In this document: positions 56,028 to 64,000 of the stretch, piece by piece
Position numbering within the stretch: the stretch's first letter is position 1
Layout of the letters: each line of letters starts with the position of its first letter
Source of the DNA: CAZVVT01 sp964630595
GTDB lineage: Bacteria; Chlamydiota; Chlamydiia; Chlamydiales; VFKH01
Reading direction: 5' to 3'
DNA: 64,000 bases
NCBI GenBank assembly: GCA_964630595.1
Contig: CAZVVT010000003.1
Coordinates: 1-64,000, forward strand
Notes under the pieces: model-generated
The model's database searches: none
Seen by the model: the letters and a program-made list of their open reading frames with translations, nothing else
Told to the model about the DNA's origin: nothing
Made by a program: the position numbers and the translations under genes

Positions 56028-57953
56028 ATGGCATCCGCATCTTCTTCAGTGAGAATGACTCCTGCAATCGAGGCTCTAGTTGCAACGCAGCTGGGGCAGG
56101 TTGAGGGTATGCTCCGCAAAGCTGTGCGTGGTGAAGAGAGCTATGCCCAATTGGTGGCGACCTTGACGGTGGCTGATAGGGAGATTGAGAGTTGTGCCGG
56201 CAATGAGAGTGTGGCGGGGGATATTGTAGGGACAATGCTCTCAGAGCTAGGTCAGATGCCGGCACATTTAAGAACGGCGAGGCGAGTTGCGGAGACGGCA
56301 GAAGGAACTCTTGATCGAGCAACGGCTCTGAGGGCTCAAAAGGTGCTGTTGCAGGAGGTTTTCAGCGCCGTAGCCGGAAATCTTTGCCAGCGATACTCCG
56401 CCATTCCTGCGCTGCATGCAGTGCTTGTCGAAGATCGAGCCCCTATTTATGCCCTTGCCCCCTTTGGTCGAGCCAGTCAACTGACGGATCTCGAAATCGA
56501 TGCTGATGGACTGACATCTTTAGTGAAGCCGCATGAAGAGGCCTTGAAAGCAGCGGCACGGGATCCGAAACAATATTTAGAAAAGATGTTTGAAGTGACC
56601 GGCTGCAGCCTCATTCGTTCTGCCAACGTTCAAGGACTGATCCAAACTTTGATCGGGCAAGTCATTGAATCAATGGGCGAATTAAATAGAGGTCGGGGAG
56701 AGGATTTTCTCAAGCTACCGAACGAATTTGTGAGTGGTCTGTTTAAGATCATTTTCACCATTGAAAATTCAAGGAAGCTTTCGTCAAAAGATGTCAGTGC
56801 GTGGGTGCGTGCATTTACAAAGGCCATCTTTTTTTCAGTGGTCACGGATCCAGGCGTCTTTGATTATCTACGTAAACGGTGTCTGCTCGATCTCGTAACG
56901 TTGTTTCGCAAATATGGAAAGATCGTAGGGGTGACAACAGAGGGGCAAAGAGAACTCATTGAAACGGCCGTTAACTATTACGACGTGGAAGGTTTCGTCA
57001 TGCAGCGACGAAGGCACCAACTGGAACTTCGCTGGCTTCGCCTAATCCATGATGAGAGCCGCTCGCCTGAAGCGCCGGTAGTTTTAGTCACAGGTAGCCA
57101 AAGTTCAAAGAGAGAGTACGCTCGTTGCGGAGTGCCCGTACCTTGGATGCCCCCGGGAGTGGCCGATGATCTTCATCGTCAGTTAATCGATAAACGAAGA
57201 GAGCTTGGAGCCACCCCCTACAAATTGCCTACGCCGTTATCGGATGAAGCGCTCATCGCATTGTTAGAAGAGGGACCGAAGAAGAAATCGCTTCCGCGAA
57301 AAAAAGAGGTGAAGAGAGCAGCAAGTGGAGCGGGAGGGGCAGCTTCGAAAGAAGAGGTGGAAGAAACTACACGTGTGGTAGCAACGCGTGTGCTTTCAAC
57401 GGCTGAAAAACTGGCACAAGACTTAATGAATACGCCGCGTCCTCCGCTGAGAGAACGTGTTGCTATATGGGTTCTTGGCTCTGACACTGCGGCCGCGCTT
57501 GCGCAGTGGCTCAAGTGGTACCCAACGAGACGATTTGGTGAGCAAGAGACCATTGACTGTCACGCTATTCCAGAAGTTCTTATGCGCCTGCCCATGATGA
57601 CGCAATACTCCCGAACAGTGCGGGAAGTGGAGGGCGAAAGCACGCGTGAAGTGCACTTGACGAGAGTGAGGGCAGGAGAGGAAAGAAAGTATGTTCTGAA
57701 GTGTTGTTTTAACTCCGTAGGGTATGTCTTTCATGCCAATCTGCAGCTTGTAGGCGCCGAAAGAGAGATCGTTGAGTGTGACGACACGGAGGAATCAGAG
57801 AAAGTGGTCATGCCGGAGATGGACGAAGAAGTCGCTGCGGCCGCCGCTGGCGCTGGAGGTTGGTCAGCGCCGCTTCCTTACGTTGTTGGAGAAGATAGAA
57901 AAGGCGCCTATATCAACATTAAGGGCGTTCATTGGTACCCCTCAAGATTTTAG
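56028..57953 (+). CDS. large hypothetical protein (641 residues)
   Basis: A 641-residue soluble protein with no recognised domain. The first 380 residues are mostly helical (LEKMFEVTGCSLIRSANVQG, EFVSGLFKIIFTIENSRKLS). A low-complexity basic/Ala linker follows at about 420-450 (KKKSLPRKKEVKRAASGAGG), then a C-terminal region with beta strands (KYVLKCCFNSVGYVFHANLQ) ending VKGVHWYPSRF-like. No signal peptide or membrane helix. SD and start lie in a hairpin (56010-56026). Size, isolation and Ala/basic linker are compatible with a type III effector, but that is not shown. Confidence 0.75.
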   Translation: MASASSSVRMTPAIEALVATQLGQVEGMLRKAVRGEESYAQLVATLTVADREIESCAGNESVAGDIVGTMLSELGQMPAHLRTARRVAETAEGTLDRATALRAQKVLLQEVFSAVAGNLCQRYSAIPALHAVLVEDRAPIYALAPFGRASQLTDLEIDADGLTSLVKPHEEALKAAARDPKQYLEKMFEVTGCSLIRSANVQGLIQTLIGQVIESMGELNRGRGEDFLKLPNEFVSGLFKIIFTIENSRKLSSKDVSAWVRAFTKAIFFSVVTDPGVFDYLRKRCLLDLVTLFRKYGKIVGVTTEGQRELIETAVNYYDVEGFVMQRRRHQLELRWLRLIHDESRSPEAPVVLVTGSQSSKREYARCGVPVPWMPPGVADDLHRQLIDKRRELGATPYKLPTPLSDEALIALLEEGPKKKSLPRKKEVKRAASGAGGAASKEEVEETTRVVATRVLSTAEKLAQDLMNTPRPPLRERVAIWVLGSDTAAALAQWLKWYPTRRFGEQETIDCHAIPEVLMRLPMMTQYSRTVREVEGESTREVHLTRVRAGEERKYVLKCCFNSVGYVFHANLQLVGAEREIVECDDTEESEKVVMPEMDEEVAAAAAGAGGWSAPLPYVVGEDRKGAYINIKGVHWYPSRF

Positions 57954-58514
57954 GGCTTTGCATATAGGGCAATCTTTATGCCCCCGTGCGGTGCAGTAGG
58001 TGCGGCCCGCTTCAATCATCTGCAGATGCACTTTGCCCCAGCTTCTTTTAGGAAAGATTTTTTTGAGGTCCTCTTCGACAGCTTTGACCGTTTTTCCTTT
58101 CGACAAGCCCCAGCGGTGGGCGAGGCGAAAGATGTGCGTGTCGACAGGGAAGGCAGGTTTGCCGTAGGCCTGCACCATGACGACAGAAGCGGTCTTGTGA
58201 CCGACGCCGGGCAGTTTTTCTAGCCCCTCCAGGGTGCGCGGCATGCCCTCTTCTGCAATGATGCGTGCCGTCTCTTTAAGAGCGCGCGCCTTGTTGTGAT
58301 AGAAGCCGCAGGATTTGATGATCGCTTCGATTTCGCGTAGAGAGAGGGCGGCGAGTGCTTTGGGTGTTTTCGGTAGGTGGGGTGTGACGAGGTTAACGCG
58401 CTTGTCGGTGCATTGCGCAGAAAGCATCACGGCGATGAGCAGTGTGAAGGCGGAAGTGTGGTGCAGGGGGATTTGTGGATGGGGAAAGAACCGATTGAGA
58501 ATTTTTCTTAGCAT
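57942..58514 (-). CDS. nth: endonuclease III, incomplete Fe-S motif
   Basis: A 190-residue DNA glycosylase/AP lyase for oxidised pyrimidines. Helix-hairpin-helix LPGVGHKTASV with catalytic Lys, and VDTHIFRLAHRWGL with catalytic Asp. The C-terminal cluster reads YCTARGHKDCPICKALKS then stop: only three Cys remain and the first spacing is 7 rather than 6 residues, so the normal C-x6-C-x2-C-x5-C site is truncated. The 3' end overlaps the 641-residue gene by 12 bases. It overlaps ruvA slightly at its start. Confidence 0.93.
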   Translation of the reverse strand: MLRKILNRFFPHPQIPLHHTSAFTLLIAVMLSAQCTDKRVNLVTPHLPKTPKALAALSLREIEAIIKSCGFYHNKARALKETARIIAEEGMPRTLEGLEKLPGVGHKTASVVMVQAYGKPAFPVDTHIFRLAHRWGLSKGKTVKAVEEDLKKIFPKRSWGKVHLQMIEAGRTYCTARGHKDCPICKALKS

Positions 58515-59068
58515 TGCTTTAAGGCAAGAGTAATCAGCGTGGGAAGATCTTCAGGGGCCTCGTCAAGAGCCTTGGCAACAGCTTTCTGGGCGACGAGATC
58601 GCTATAGCCTAAATGAACGAGTGCGCGGATGGCATCTTGGGAGAGGGACCAGCGGGGGTTGGGGTTGACGGGGCGCAGCTTGTCTTTGATTTCGAGCACA
58701 ATGCGCTCCGCCGTCTTCTTGCCGATGCCGGGCACGCGCACAAGGGTTTTGGTGTCGCTGCTTTGAATCGAAGAGACGAGATGGTCATATTCGAGATGGC
58801 CGACAAGGGCGAGAGCGGTTTTGGGCCCGACACCGTTGATGTCGAGGAGTTGTTCGAAGAGGTGGCGCTCGTGTTTGGTGAGAAAGCCGAAGAGAAAGTG
58901 ACCCGTGTCGCGCACCAGAAAGCTGGTGAAGAGCAGCACTTGAGAGGAGAGGTCCATGCGTGCATAGCTGCTGTAGGGAATAGAGATCTTCCAGCCCACG
59001 CCATTGGTTTCTACTACGGCGTGCGTGGGGCTTATCTCAACGAGGGTTCCCTTGATGAAGTCGTACAT
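58508..59068 (-). CDS. ruvA: Holliday junction helicase subunit RuvA
   Basis: A 186-residue protein that binds Holliday junctions and recruits RuvB. Domain I with YDFIKGTL and VGWKISIP; two HhH motifs LLDINGVGPKTALALV and LVRVPGIGKKTAERIV; C-terminal domain III with DAIRALVHLGYSDLVAQKAV. It overlaps ruvC by 37 bases and nth by 7 bases. ruvB is not in this window. Confidence 0.96.
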   Translation of the reverse strand: MYDFIKGTLVEISPTHAVVETNGVGWKISIPYSSYARMDLSSQVLLFTSFLVRDTGHFLFGFLTKHERHLFEQLLDINGVGPKTALALVGHLEYDHLVSSIQSSDTKTLVRVPGIGKKTAERIVLEIKDKLRPVNPNPRWSLSQDAIRALVHLGYSDLVAQKAVAKALDEAPEDLPTLITLALKQC

Positions 59069-59511
59069 GTCTTGCTCCTATGCAAGTGGCACAGTGCAAT
59101 GGCGATCGCATCGCACGCATCTTGCGGCGTGGGCGGCTGCGAGAGATTCAGCAGCATGCAGATCATGCGCATCACCTGCTCTTTTGAGGCGCGTCCCGTG
59201 CCGGTAACCGCTGCCTTCACCGTCGATGGATTGTAGCTGAAGAGGGGGATTTGTGTTGTGGAGGCAATGGCGCCGAAGGCCATGCCTAAAAAGAGCGCGC
59301 TCTTGGGGTTTTTGTAGACGAAGGGCTCTTCGATGGCAACCACGTCGGGAGCGTGCTTTTGGATGAGGTAGGCGATGCCCTGGTGAAGAGCAAATAACCG
59401 CTGAGGCAGCTCTCCTTTGGGATGAATCACGCCGCAGTCGATCAACACGCCATCTTGGACCACAGCGTACCCCGTGCGGTGTGTTCCCGGATCTACACCG
59501 AGAATAATCAT
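59032..59511 (-). CDS. ruvC: Holliday junction resolvase RuvC
   Basis: A 159-residue dimeric endonuclease. Acidic active site: ILGVDPGTHRTGYAVV (first Asp), VVAIEEPFVYKNPKSAL (Glu), and PTPQDACDAIAIALCH (two Asp near the C-terminus). ATG at 59511 is chosen at the conserved start; the frame upstream is coiled-coil gene shadow. The start overlaps the stop of the coiled-coil gene (ATGA), so the three genes form one unit. Confidence 0.96.
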   Translation of the reverse strand: MIILGVDPGTHRTGYAVVQDGVLIDCGVIHPKGELPQRLFALHQGIAYLIQKHAPDVVAIEEPFVYKNPKSALFLGMAFGAIASTTQIPLFSYNPSTVKAAVTGTGRASKEQVMRMICMLLNLSQPPTPQDACDAIAIALCHLHRSKTCTTSSREPSLR

Positions 59512-60698
59512 GCAGGGCGCAGGTTTTGTTGGAGTTGCGTGATGGAATGGGCCATGCGGTCCCATTCGACTTCGACTTTGCGTAGCCGCTCGATCTCGAG
59601 TTGCAGCTCATCGACGGTGTTCTTCTGCTCGAGCAGCTCGTTGCTGAGGCGCTGCTCCTCTTTCATGCGTTCTGATTTGAGCACATCGATAAGGGCGAGA
59701 TTCTCCGAGAGCTGCGACTCTGTTGCAGTCAGCCGCTCTTCCAAACTTTGTTGGCGTTCTTGCAGCTCGGCCATCTCTTGCAGTTTTTTGCCCAGATGGC
59801 GGTGCAGTTGTGTGAGCTCATCCTCTTTTTCTTCGAGAGTCGTCGTGAGCTGCTGCAGCCGCTCTTCGAGTGCTTGCGTTTCGTTCTTGCGTACGGCCGC
59901 GATCTGCCCTGAAAGGCGCTTGTTATCGACTAAAGCGGCCTCTAGATGAGCTTTGAGCAGGGCTACCTGTTTTTTCAAGTCGCTACTAGCGTTCACGATC
60001 GACTTGGAGCTTTCTTCTTGAGCAAGAAGCTTTTCCTCTGCTGCCTTGACAGCGGCTTGTGAATCGCTTTTCAGCTTTGCTAAAATTTCTTCGAAGCTCT
60101 TCTTGACGTGTGTCTGCGACTCTTTTTCTTTGTCGAAACGCGACTTCAGCAGAATGTGCTGTTTTTCGGCGTGCTCGAGTTCGGTGCGCAGCTGCGTTTT
60201 GAGGCGCTCCGTCTCTTTGGCAACATCGAGCCCTTTGGTGCGCCGCAGAGAGTCAATCGTTGTCAGAGCACGCTTCAGGCCATCAAAAAGGCGCCATTGG
60301 TCGGCAATGAGCTGGCTGCGCTCTTCTTCAGCCGATGTCATCGCAGCGCACTGCTTCTGCACCTCTGCCAGCTGGTCTTTGCATTCTTTGAGCTCATCAA
60401 GCGTCTTTTTCAGGACGTGCGCAACTTTCGTCTGTTTCTTCTTGAACTCCTCTTTAAGCTGCGGCGAGCCGTCCACGTGGCGGAGCGTAAAGCGCAACGC
60501 CTTGGTCAGTTGGCGCAGCAGCCGCTCTTTTTCCTCCAAAGAGGGAAGGGCAGGAGCGTGGGGATCGTTGTACAGGGGGCCAGGCAAGAGGGTTGAGCGT
60601 TGCTGCAGCTGTAGAGATTTTTTGATCAGCAGCGCTGCTTTTTTGAGTTTTCTTGCATCGTCAGCTAAAGTGTCAGTATCATCATCGCTCATGAACAT
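59508..60698 (-). CDS. coiled-coil hypothetical protein upstream of ruvC
   Basis: A 396-residue, highly charged protein, almost all heptad-rich coiled coil from about residue 60 to the end (LKKTLDELKECKDQLAEVQK, TTLEEKEDELTQLHRHLGKK, LNELLEQKNTVDELQLEIER-like). No signal peptide. Chlamydia has a coiled-coil hypothetical gene beside ruvC as I recall it, so it may be a lineage marker. A structural or filament-like role is possible. The start is ATG at 60698 or the ATG two codons in. Confidence 0.8.
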   Translation of the reverse strand: MFMSDDDTDTLADDARKLKKAALLIKKSLQLQQRSTLLPGPLYNDPHAPALPSLEEKERLLRQLTKALRFTLRHVDGSPQLKEEFKKKQTKVAHVLKKTLDELKECKDQLAEVQKQCAAMTSAEEERSQLIADQWRLFDGLKRALTTIDSLRRTKGLDVAKETERLKTQLRTELEHAEKQHILLKSRFDKEKESQTHVKKSFEEILAKLKSDSQAAVKAAEEKLLAQEESSKSIVNASSDLKKQVALLKAHLEAALVDNKRLSGQIAAVRKNETQALEERLQQLTTTLEEKEDELTQLHRHLGKKLQEMAELQERQQSLEERLTATESQLSENLALIDVLKSERMKEEQRLSNELLEQKNTVDELQLEIERLRKVEVEWDRMAHSITQLQQNLRPA

Positions 60699-60710
60699 TA
60701 CTAGCTTAAG

Positions 60711-61691
60711 ATGACCCTTTTGGACCCGTCAAGCATTATCATAAGACTCCCTAACTGGTTGGGCGATGCGGTGATGGCAACGCCTGTTCTGACCTGGCTG
60801 CGCCACCGCTACCCGCGAGCGGAGATCACGGCTATGGTGCAGCATAGCATCAGCCCCCTCTTTGAGGGAGATCCACGCATCGACGGCCTCTTTGCCTTCC
60901 AGCGCCCCTCGGGCTTTTTGCATCGCGTCGGGCAGCGTCAGATCATCGAACGCATCCGTGAAGGGCAGTTTGATTTGGGGCTTTTGCTGACTAACTCCTT
61001 CTCCTCTGCTTGGTGGTTTTGGCGCGGGGGTGTGAAGCGGCGCATTGGTTCGAGAAACACCCCTCTTCAGGGGGAGCATCAGGTGGAGAAATATCTCTCC
61101 TTGCTGCGTCCTTTGGGGTACCGCGGCGAGCCGGGCAAGCTGCAGCTCTTCATCACGCGCGATGAGCGCGAGAGTGCGAAGAGACGCCTTCGTCTGCTGG
61201 GTGCGCAGGGCAAAAAGGTCATCGGGATTCACTCCTCCGCTGCTTACGGCACGGCGAAATGTTGGCCGCCCGAGCGCTTTCGCGCCCTTGCCGAGAGGCT
61301 GGTGAACTTAGGGTACTTTGTGGTTTTCGTTGGAGATAACAAAGCAGCGCCCGAAGTACACGAGATCATACGCGATTTGCCGGTGACCAGTTTGGCAGGC
61401 AAGACAACGCTGCGTGAGCTCATGGCGTTGATCGCCTGCTGCGACCTCTTCATCTCCAATGACAGTGGCCCGATGCATGTAGCGGCGGCCCTCGATGTGC
61501 CTGTGATTGCGCTTTTTGGCTCCACCGATCCGGTGAAGACAGGGCCTTATGGCTGCGGCTTTGTGATCAGCGAAAAAGTCTCGTGCGGACCCTGCTTCCA
61601 ACGCAACTGCCCGCTTGATTTCCGCTGCATGCAGCGCATCGAAGTCGATGATGTGCTCTTTCACGTGAAGAGGCTGCTTTTGTGCAACTGA
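60711..61691 (+). CDS. GT9 heptosyltransferase-like glycosyltransferase (WaaF-like)
   Basis: A 326-residue family-9 glycosyltransferase. N-terminal IIIRLPNWLGDAVMATPVL is the WaaF-type acceptor-side signature; the C-terminal donor site has SNDSGPMHVAAALDVPVIALFGSTDP, and a four-Cys block (SCGPCFQRNCPLDFRCM) near the end is typical of the WaaF/WaaC group. In other bacteria it adds the second heptose to the LPS core. Chlamydia LPS has no heptose, so substrate and role here are open. Starts 12 bases from the divergent coiled-coil gene. Confidence 0.88.
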   Translation: MTLLDPSSIIIRLPNWLGDAVMATPVLTWLRHRYPRAEITAMVQHSISPLFEGDPRIDGLFAFQRPSGFLHRVGQRQIIERIREGQFDLGLLLTNSFSSAWWFWRGGVKRRIGSRNTPLQGEHQVEKYLSLLRPLGYRGEPGKLQLFITRDERESAKRRLRLLGAQGKKVIGIHSSAAYGTAKCWPPERFRALAERLVNLGYFVVFVGDNKAAPEVHEIIRDLPVTSLAGKTTLRELMALIACCDLFISNDSGPMHVAAALDVPVIALFGSTDPVKTGPYGCGFVISEKVSCGPCFQRNCPLDFRCMQRIEVDDVLFHVKRLLLCN

Positions 61692-62623
61692 TCAATGAGC
61701 TTCTTGCGCTGCCCGATATCCGCCAGCTACAAGCGGCTGCACCTGTGCAGGGGACGGTGCGTCCCCTCAAAGCAGAGCGGGGCGATCCGCGCTTAGCGGA
61801 AGAGGCGCTGCGGCAGGGGCGCGTTGGCTGCGTGGTGCTTGCAGGCGGCCAAGCCACGCGGTTAGGCTTGGGGCCGAAGGCACTCGTGGTTGTGGATGGA
61901 AAGACATTGCTGCAACACGTGGAAGAAAAGGTCGCTGCAGCGCGAAAGCGTTATGGCGCGCGCTTGCCGCTGGCCATCATGTGTTCGCCCTTTAATCGCG
62001 AAGGAATCGAAGCCTCTTTGCAGCTCAGCGATGTAACTCTTTTCACGCAATCGACCTACCCTGTCTTTGTGGACGGCAAATTGCAGCTGGCCAGCCCCTT
62101 TCATTTAGCGCGCGCCCCTTCGGGTAACGGCGTGCTCTTTCAAGAATTCACGCCGTGGGAGGGCATCGACTATTACACGACGATCTTGATCGACAATCCG
62201 CTGGCGGACCCTTTTTCGCTCGATTTGATTGGAGTGCACCTTTCCACCGGCGCAGAGATGTCGGGCATTGCGATCAAGCCGCGCAGCGACGAGGAAAAGG
62301 TAGGGCTTTTTGTGGAGTTGAATGGCCGGCCGGCCGTGGTGGAGTACAGCGAACGGGGCGATGTTCAGTCGGATTTGGCCAACACCTCGCTCTTCTGTTT
62401 TTCGAGCGCATTCTCTCGACGGGTGCCTCGCCTGCCGCTCCATGCAGTCCAGCGGGGCGGGGTAACGAAGTATGAGCACTTTATTTTCGATGCGATGGCG
62501 TACTGTAAGAGGTTTGCAGTCATTGAGTTACCGAGGCAGGCGTGCTTTGCTCCGTTGAAGAATTCCACAGGCGATGATAGTATAGAGACCGTTCAAGCGG
62601 CCTTAAGGGCTCGAAGAGGGTAG
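61682..62623 (+). CDS. compact UDP-sugar pyrophosphorylase (UDPGP family)
   Basis: A 313-residue nucleotidyltransferase. Nucleotide-binding loop LAGGQATRLGLGPKAL, substrate segments APSGNGVLFQ (PDGNGG-like), LIDNPLADPFSLDLIGVHL and VEYSERGD, and the C-terminal PLKNSTGDDSIET are those of UDP-N-acetylglucosamine/UDP-glucose pyrophosphorylases of the eukaryote-like UDPGP family. It is much shorter than the Chlamydia protein next to gpsA (about 450 residues by memory). GTG start inside the end of the GT9 gene; gpsA follows after 3 bases. Confidence 0.88.
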   Translation: MQLINELLALPDIRQLQAAAPVQGTVRPLKAERGDPRLAEEALRQGRVGCVVLAGGQATRLGLGPKALVVVDGKTLLQHVEEKVAAARKRYGARLPLAIMCSPFNREGIEASLQLSDVTLFTQSTYPVFVDGKLQLASPFHLARAPSGNGVLFQEFTPWEGIDYYTTILIDNPLADPFSLDLIGVHLSTGAEMSGIAIKPRSDEEKVGLFVELNGRPAVVEYSERGDVQSDLANTSLFCFSSAFSRRVPRLPLHAVQRGGVTKYEHFIFDAMAYCKRFAVIELPRQACFAPLKNSTGDDSIETVQAALRARRG

Positions 62624-62626
62624 AGA

Positions 62627-63610
62627 ATGAGAGTTGGATTTCTAGGAACCGGAAGCTGGGGCTACTGCCTGGCGTGGGTGCTCGCTTCAAAGGGCATCAA
62701 GACGCTCTCCTGGAGTATCATGCCTCAAGAGATTGAAGGGATCCGTTCCCTTGGCGCCCATCCGCGCCACCCGTACGCCAAAACGAGCCCGACGATGGAG
62801 TTCACACTCGAGCTCGAAGACCTGCTGCAGTGCGACATGATTGTCGAGGCGGTCACGGCGGCGGGCCTGCGTCCTACGATGCAGAAGCTGAAAGCGCTGG
62901 GCGTCAAGGCGCCGATCGTTATGACATCGAAGGGAATTGAGCAGGATACAGAATTGCTGCTCAGCGAGGTGCTCCAAGAGGTTTTAGGTGCCAACTACCC
63001 GCTTGCGGTACTCAGTGGGCCTACCATCGCTGACGAAGTGATGAAGATGATGCCCACCTCCGCGGTGGCCTCTGCCTACGATGCTGCGCTGATGGCACAG
63101 GTGCAGACGCTCTTCTCCACGGATATCTTCCGCGTCTATACCAACAGCGATGTGCTCGGTGTGCAGTTTGGCGGCGCGATGAAGAACATCATCGCCCTTG
63201 CCTGCGGAATCTCTGTGGGTCTGGGCTTTGGCGACAACACGCGTGCGGCTCTCATGACGCGCGGTCTACACGAAATCCGCCGCCTCGCCGCCGTCAAAGG
63301 GGCGAGGTCCGAAACGCTCATCGGCCTTTCTGGCATGGGCGACCTTTGTGTTACCTGCCTTTCTACCATGAGCCGCAACTTCCGCTTCGGTCTTCTCATT
63401 GGGCAAGGCGTCTCTCCCGAAGAGGCGAAAAAACAGGTCGGTGCTGTCGTCGAAGGGGCCTACAGCTGCGTCTCTGCTATGCAGCTCTCTCGCGACCACA
63501 ACATCGAACTACCCATCTCCGAAACGGTCTATAACGTCCTCTACGGCGGCATGAAAGCGATTGATTCGGTGAAATACCTGATGCTTCGCGCCCCTAAATC
63601 GGAGGAATAA
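62627..63610 (+). CDS. gpsA: glycerol-3-phosphate dehydrogenase [NAD(P)+]
   Basis: A 327-residue cytoplasmic enzyme that makes sn-glycerol 3-phosphate for phospholipids. NAD motif GFLGTGSWGYCLAWVL, VTSKGIEQDT-like SKGIEQDTE, LSGPTIADEV, FGGAMKNIIALACGISVGLG with the catalytic Lys, and NTRAALMTRGLHEIRRLA. Complete. With psd it supports phospholipid synthesis. Converges with the gene at 63641. Confidence 0.97.
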   Translation: MRVGFLGTGSWGYCLAWVLASKGIKTLSWSIMPQEIEGIRSLGAHPRHPYAKTSPTMEFTLELEDLLQCDMIVEAVTAAGLRPTMQKLKALGVKAPIVMTSKGIEQDTELLLSEVLQEVLGANYPLAVLSGPTIADEVMKMMPTSAVASAYDAALMAQVQTLFSTDIFRVYTNSDVLGVQFGGAMKNIIALACGISVGLGFGDNTRAALMTRGLHEIRRLAAVKGARSETLIGLSGMGDLCVTCLSTMSRNFRFGLLIGQGVSPEEAKKQVGAVVEGAYSCVSAMQLSRDHNIELPISETVYNVLYGGMKAIDSVKYLMLRAPKSEE

Positions 63611-63640
63611 AAACCTGAGCGGGGCTTTCGGATTTGGTGC

Positions 63641-64000
63641 TTATGCGGCTATCACTACTGGTACTGCAGCGGGGATATTTCCTTCGGCTAAAGCGAATCG
63701 GTCGTTAAGAGCTTGGCTCAAATTGTAACGAGCCACAAACTCTTGGTGCTTCACCAATTCCCGAAGCTCTTGCATATCGGCATCACGGACTGCGTGTTGC
63801 AGCGTTCTTTGTAGAGCGATGGGATTTCTGTTTTCCTCTAATAAGTTTTCAGAGCTTTTAGACAGAAGATCCATGCTACCCAAGACAATAGTGCCACAAA
63901 TAAAACAGGCTAACATACTTGCAAGGATGATCATTGCCATAATAGGAAAACCCGCTACTGGCAGGATAAGACAAGTCACAAATAGAGCAATGCCAATACA
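63641..64000 (-). CDS. membrane protein, Inc-like (cut by window end)
   Basis: The N-terminus lies beyond the window. The visible 119 codons start with a hydrophobic double segment (IALFVTCLILPVAGF, then IMAMIILASMLACFICGTIV) and continue into a charged helical region (LQHAVRDADMQELRELVKHQ), ending in IPAAVPVVIAA. The frame is open to the window edge. A bilobed hydrophobic region before a soluble tail is Inc-like. No family recognised. Confidence 0.6.
   Translation of the reverse strand, partial: CIGIALFVTCLILPVAGFPIMAMIILASMLACFICGTIVLGSMDLLSKSSENLLEENRNPIALQRTLQHAVRDADMQELRELVKHQEFVARYNLSQALNDRFALAEGNIPAAVPVVIAA

Noticed and set aside
60046..60714. Plus-strand Ser/Cys-rich frame of 222 codons
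   Set aside because: Antisense to the coiled-coil gene; the Ser/Arg/Phe composition is the complement of Glu/Lys/Leu-rich codons.

Overview
The window is about 64 kb of gene-dense bacterial DNA, roughly 50% GC, that reads as a chromosome segment of a member of the phylum Chlamydiota. The evidence is gene content and order: lpdA-lipA followed by a type III secretion operon sctJ-(K)-L-R-S-T, the sufBCDS run, secA beside mreC, nth/mnmE/psd together, ruvA-ruvC, mutL-pepP, a UDPGP-family pyrophosphorylase next to gpsA, gspD/E/F with pseudopilins, and a GreA with a very long N-terminal extension. Several genes point to an environmental chlamydia rather than Chlamydia itself: alanine racemase, LemA/HtpX, NudC, a class III adenylate cyclase with a histidine kinase, a heptosyltransferase-like GT9 enzyme and many private membrane proteins. 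Gene-order comparisons are from memory, not from a search.

Layout. 1-3360: the end of tRNA-Pro(GGG), a HAD phosphatase, a TrmA/RlmD-type methyltransferase, Dus and YggT. 3384-6171: an overlapping set that looks like GspL/PilM-N, GspM/PilO and a MORN-repeat lipoprotein. 6200-9896: GreA, RdgB, a YacP-like NYN nuclease and a beta-helix acyltransferase-like protein. 9901-17063: the first copy of a 111-bp composite repeat, a private membrane protein, tRNA-Ala(GGC), lemA-htpX, alr with a zinc-ribbon protein, and lpdA-lipA. 17078-21206: type III secretion operon, followed by an Ala/Pro-rich orphan. 22070-26288: Suf iron-sulfur assembly operon (minus strand). 26337-29041: four tandem paralogous membrane proteins, two of them sharing a leader at identical spacing. 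29079-32700: mreC and secA. 32723-35244: small accessory genes (two-TM proteins, a pentapeptide-repeat protein, a Nudix hydrolase, gene scraps). 35327-45037: the second repeat copy, then type II secretion genes in two divergent blocks with a CCA-adding enzyme between them. 45195-52697: NudC, then a mutL-pepP-adenylate cyclase-histidine kinase operon. 52719-64000: an Inc-like protein, mnmE, psd, a 641-residue orphan, nth, ruvA-ruvC, a coiled-coil protein, a GT9 glycosyltransferase, a compact nucleotidyltransferase, gpsA and an edge-truncated membrane protein.

How the genes fit together. The window holds much of the export machinery of an obligate intracellular bacterium: SecA, the T3SS export core, and T2SS ATPase, secretin, platform protein and pseudopilins, with likely inner-membrane linkers coded 31 kb away. 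Many small proteins with paired hydrophobic segments are plausible inclusion-membrane or envelope effectors. Genes are tightly packed with stop/start overlaps (often ATGA), implying translational coupling; GTG and TTG starts are frequent. The two tRNA genes do not encode CCA, consistent with the CCA-adding enzyme in the window. No intergenic gap reaches 300 bases; no rRNA, CRISPR array, prophage or intact insertion sequence was seen.
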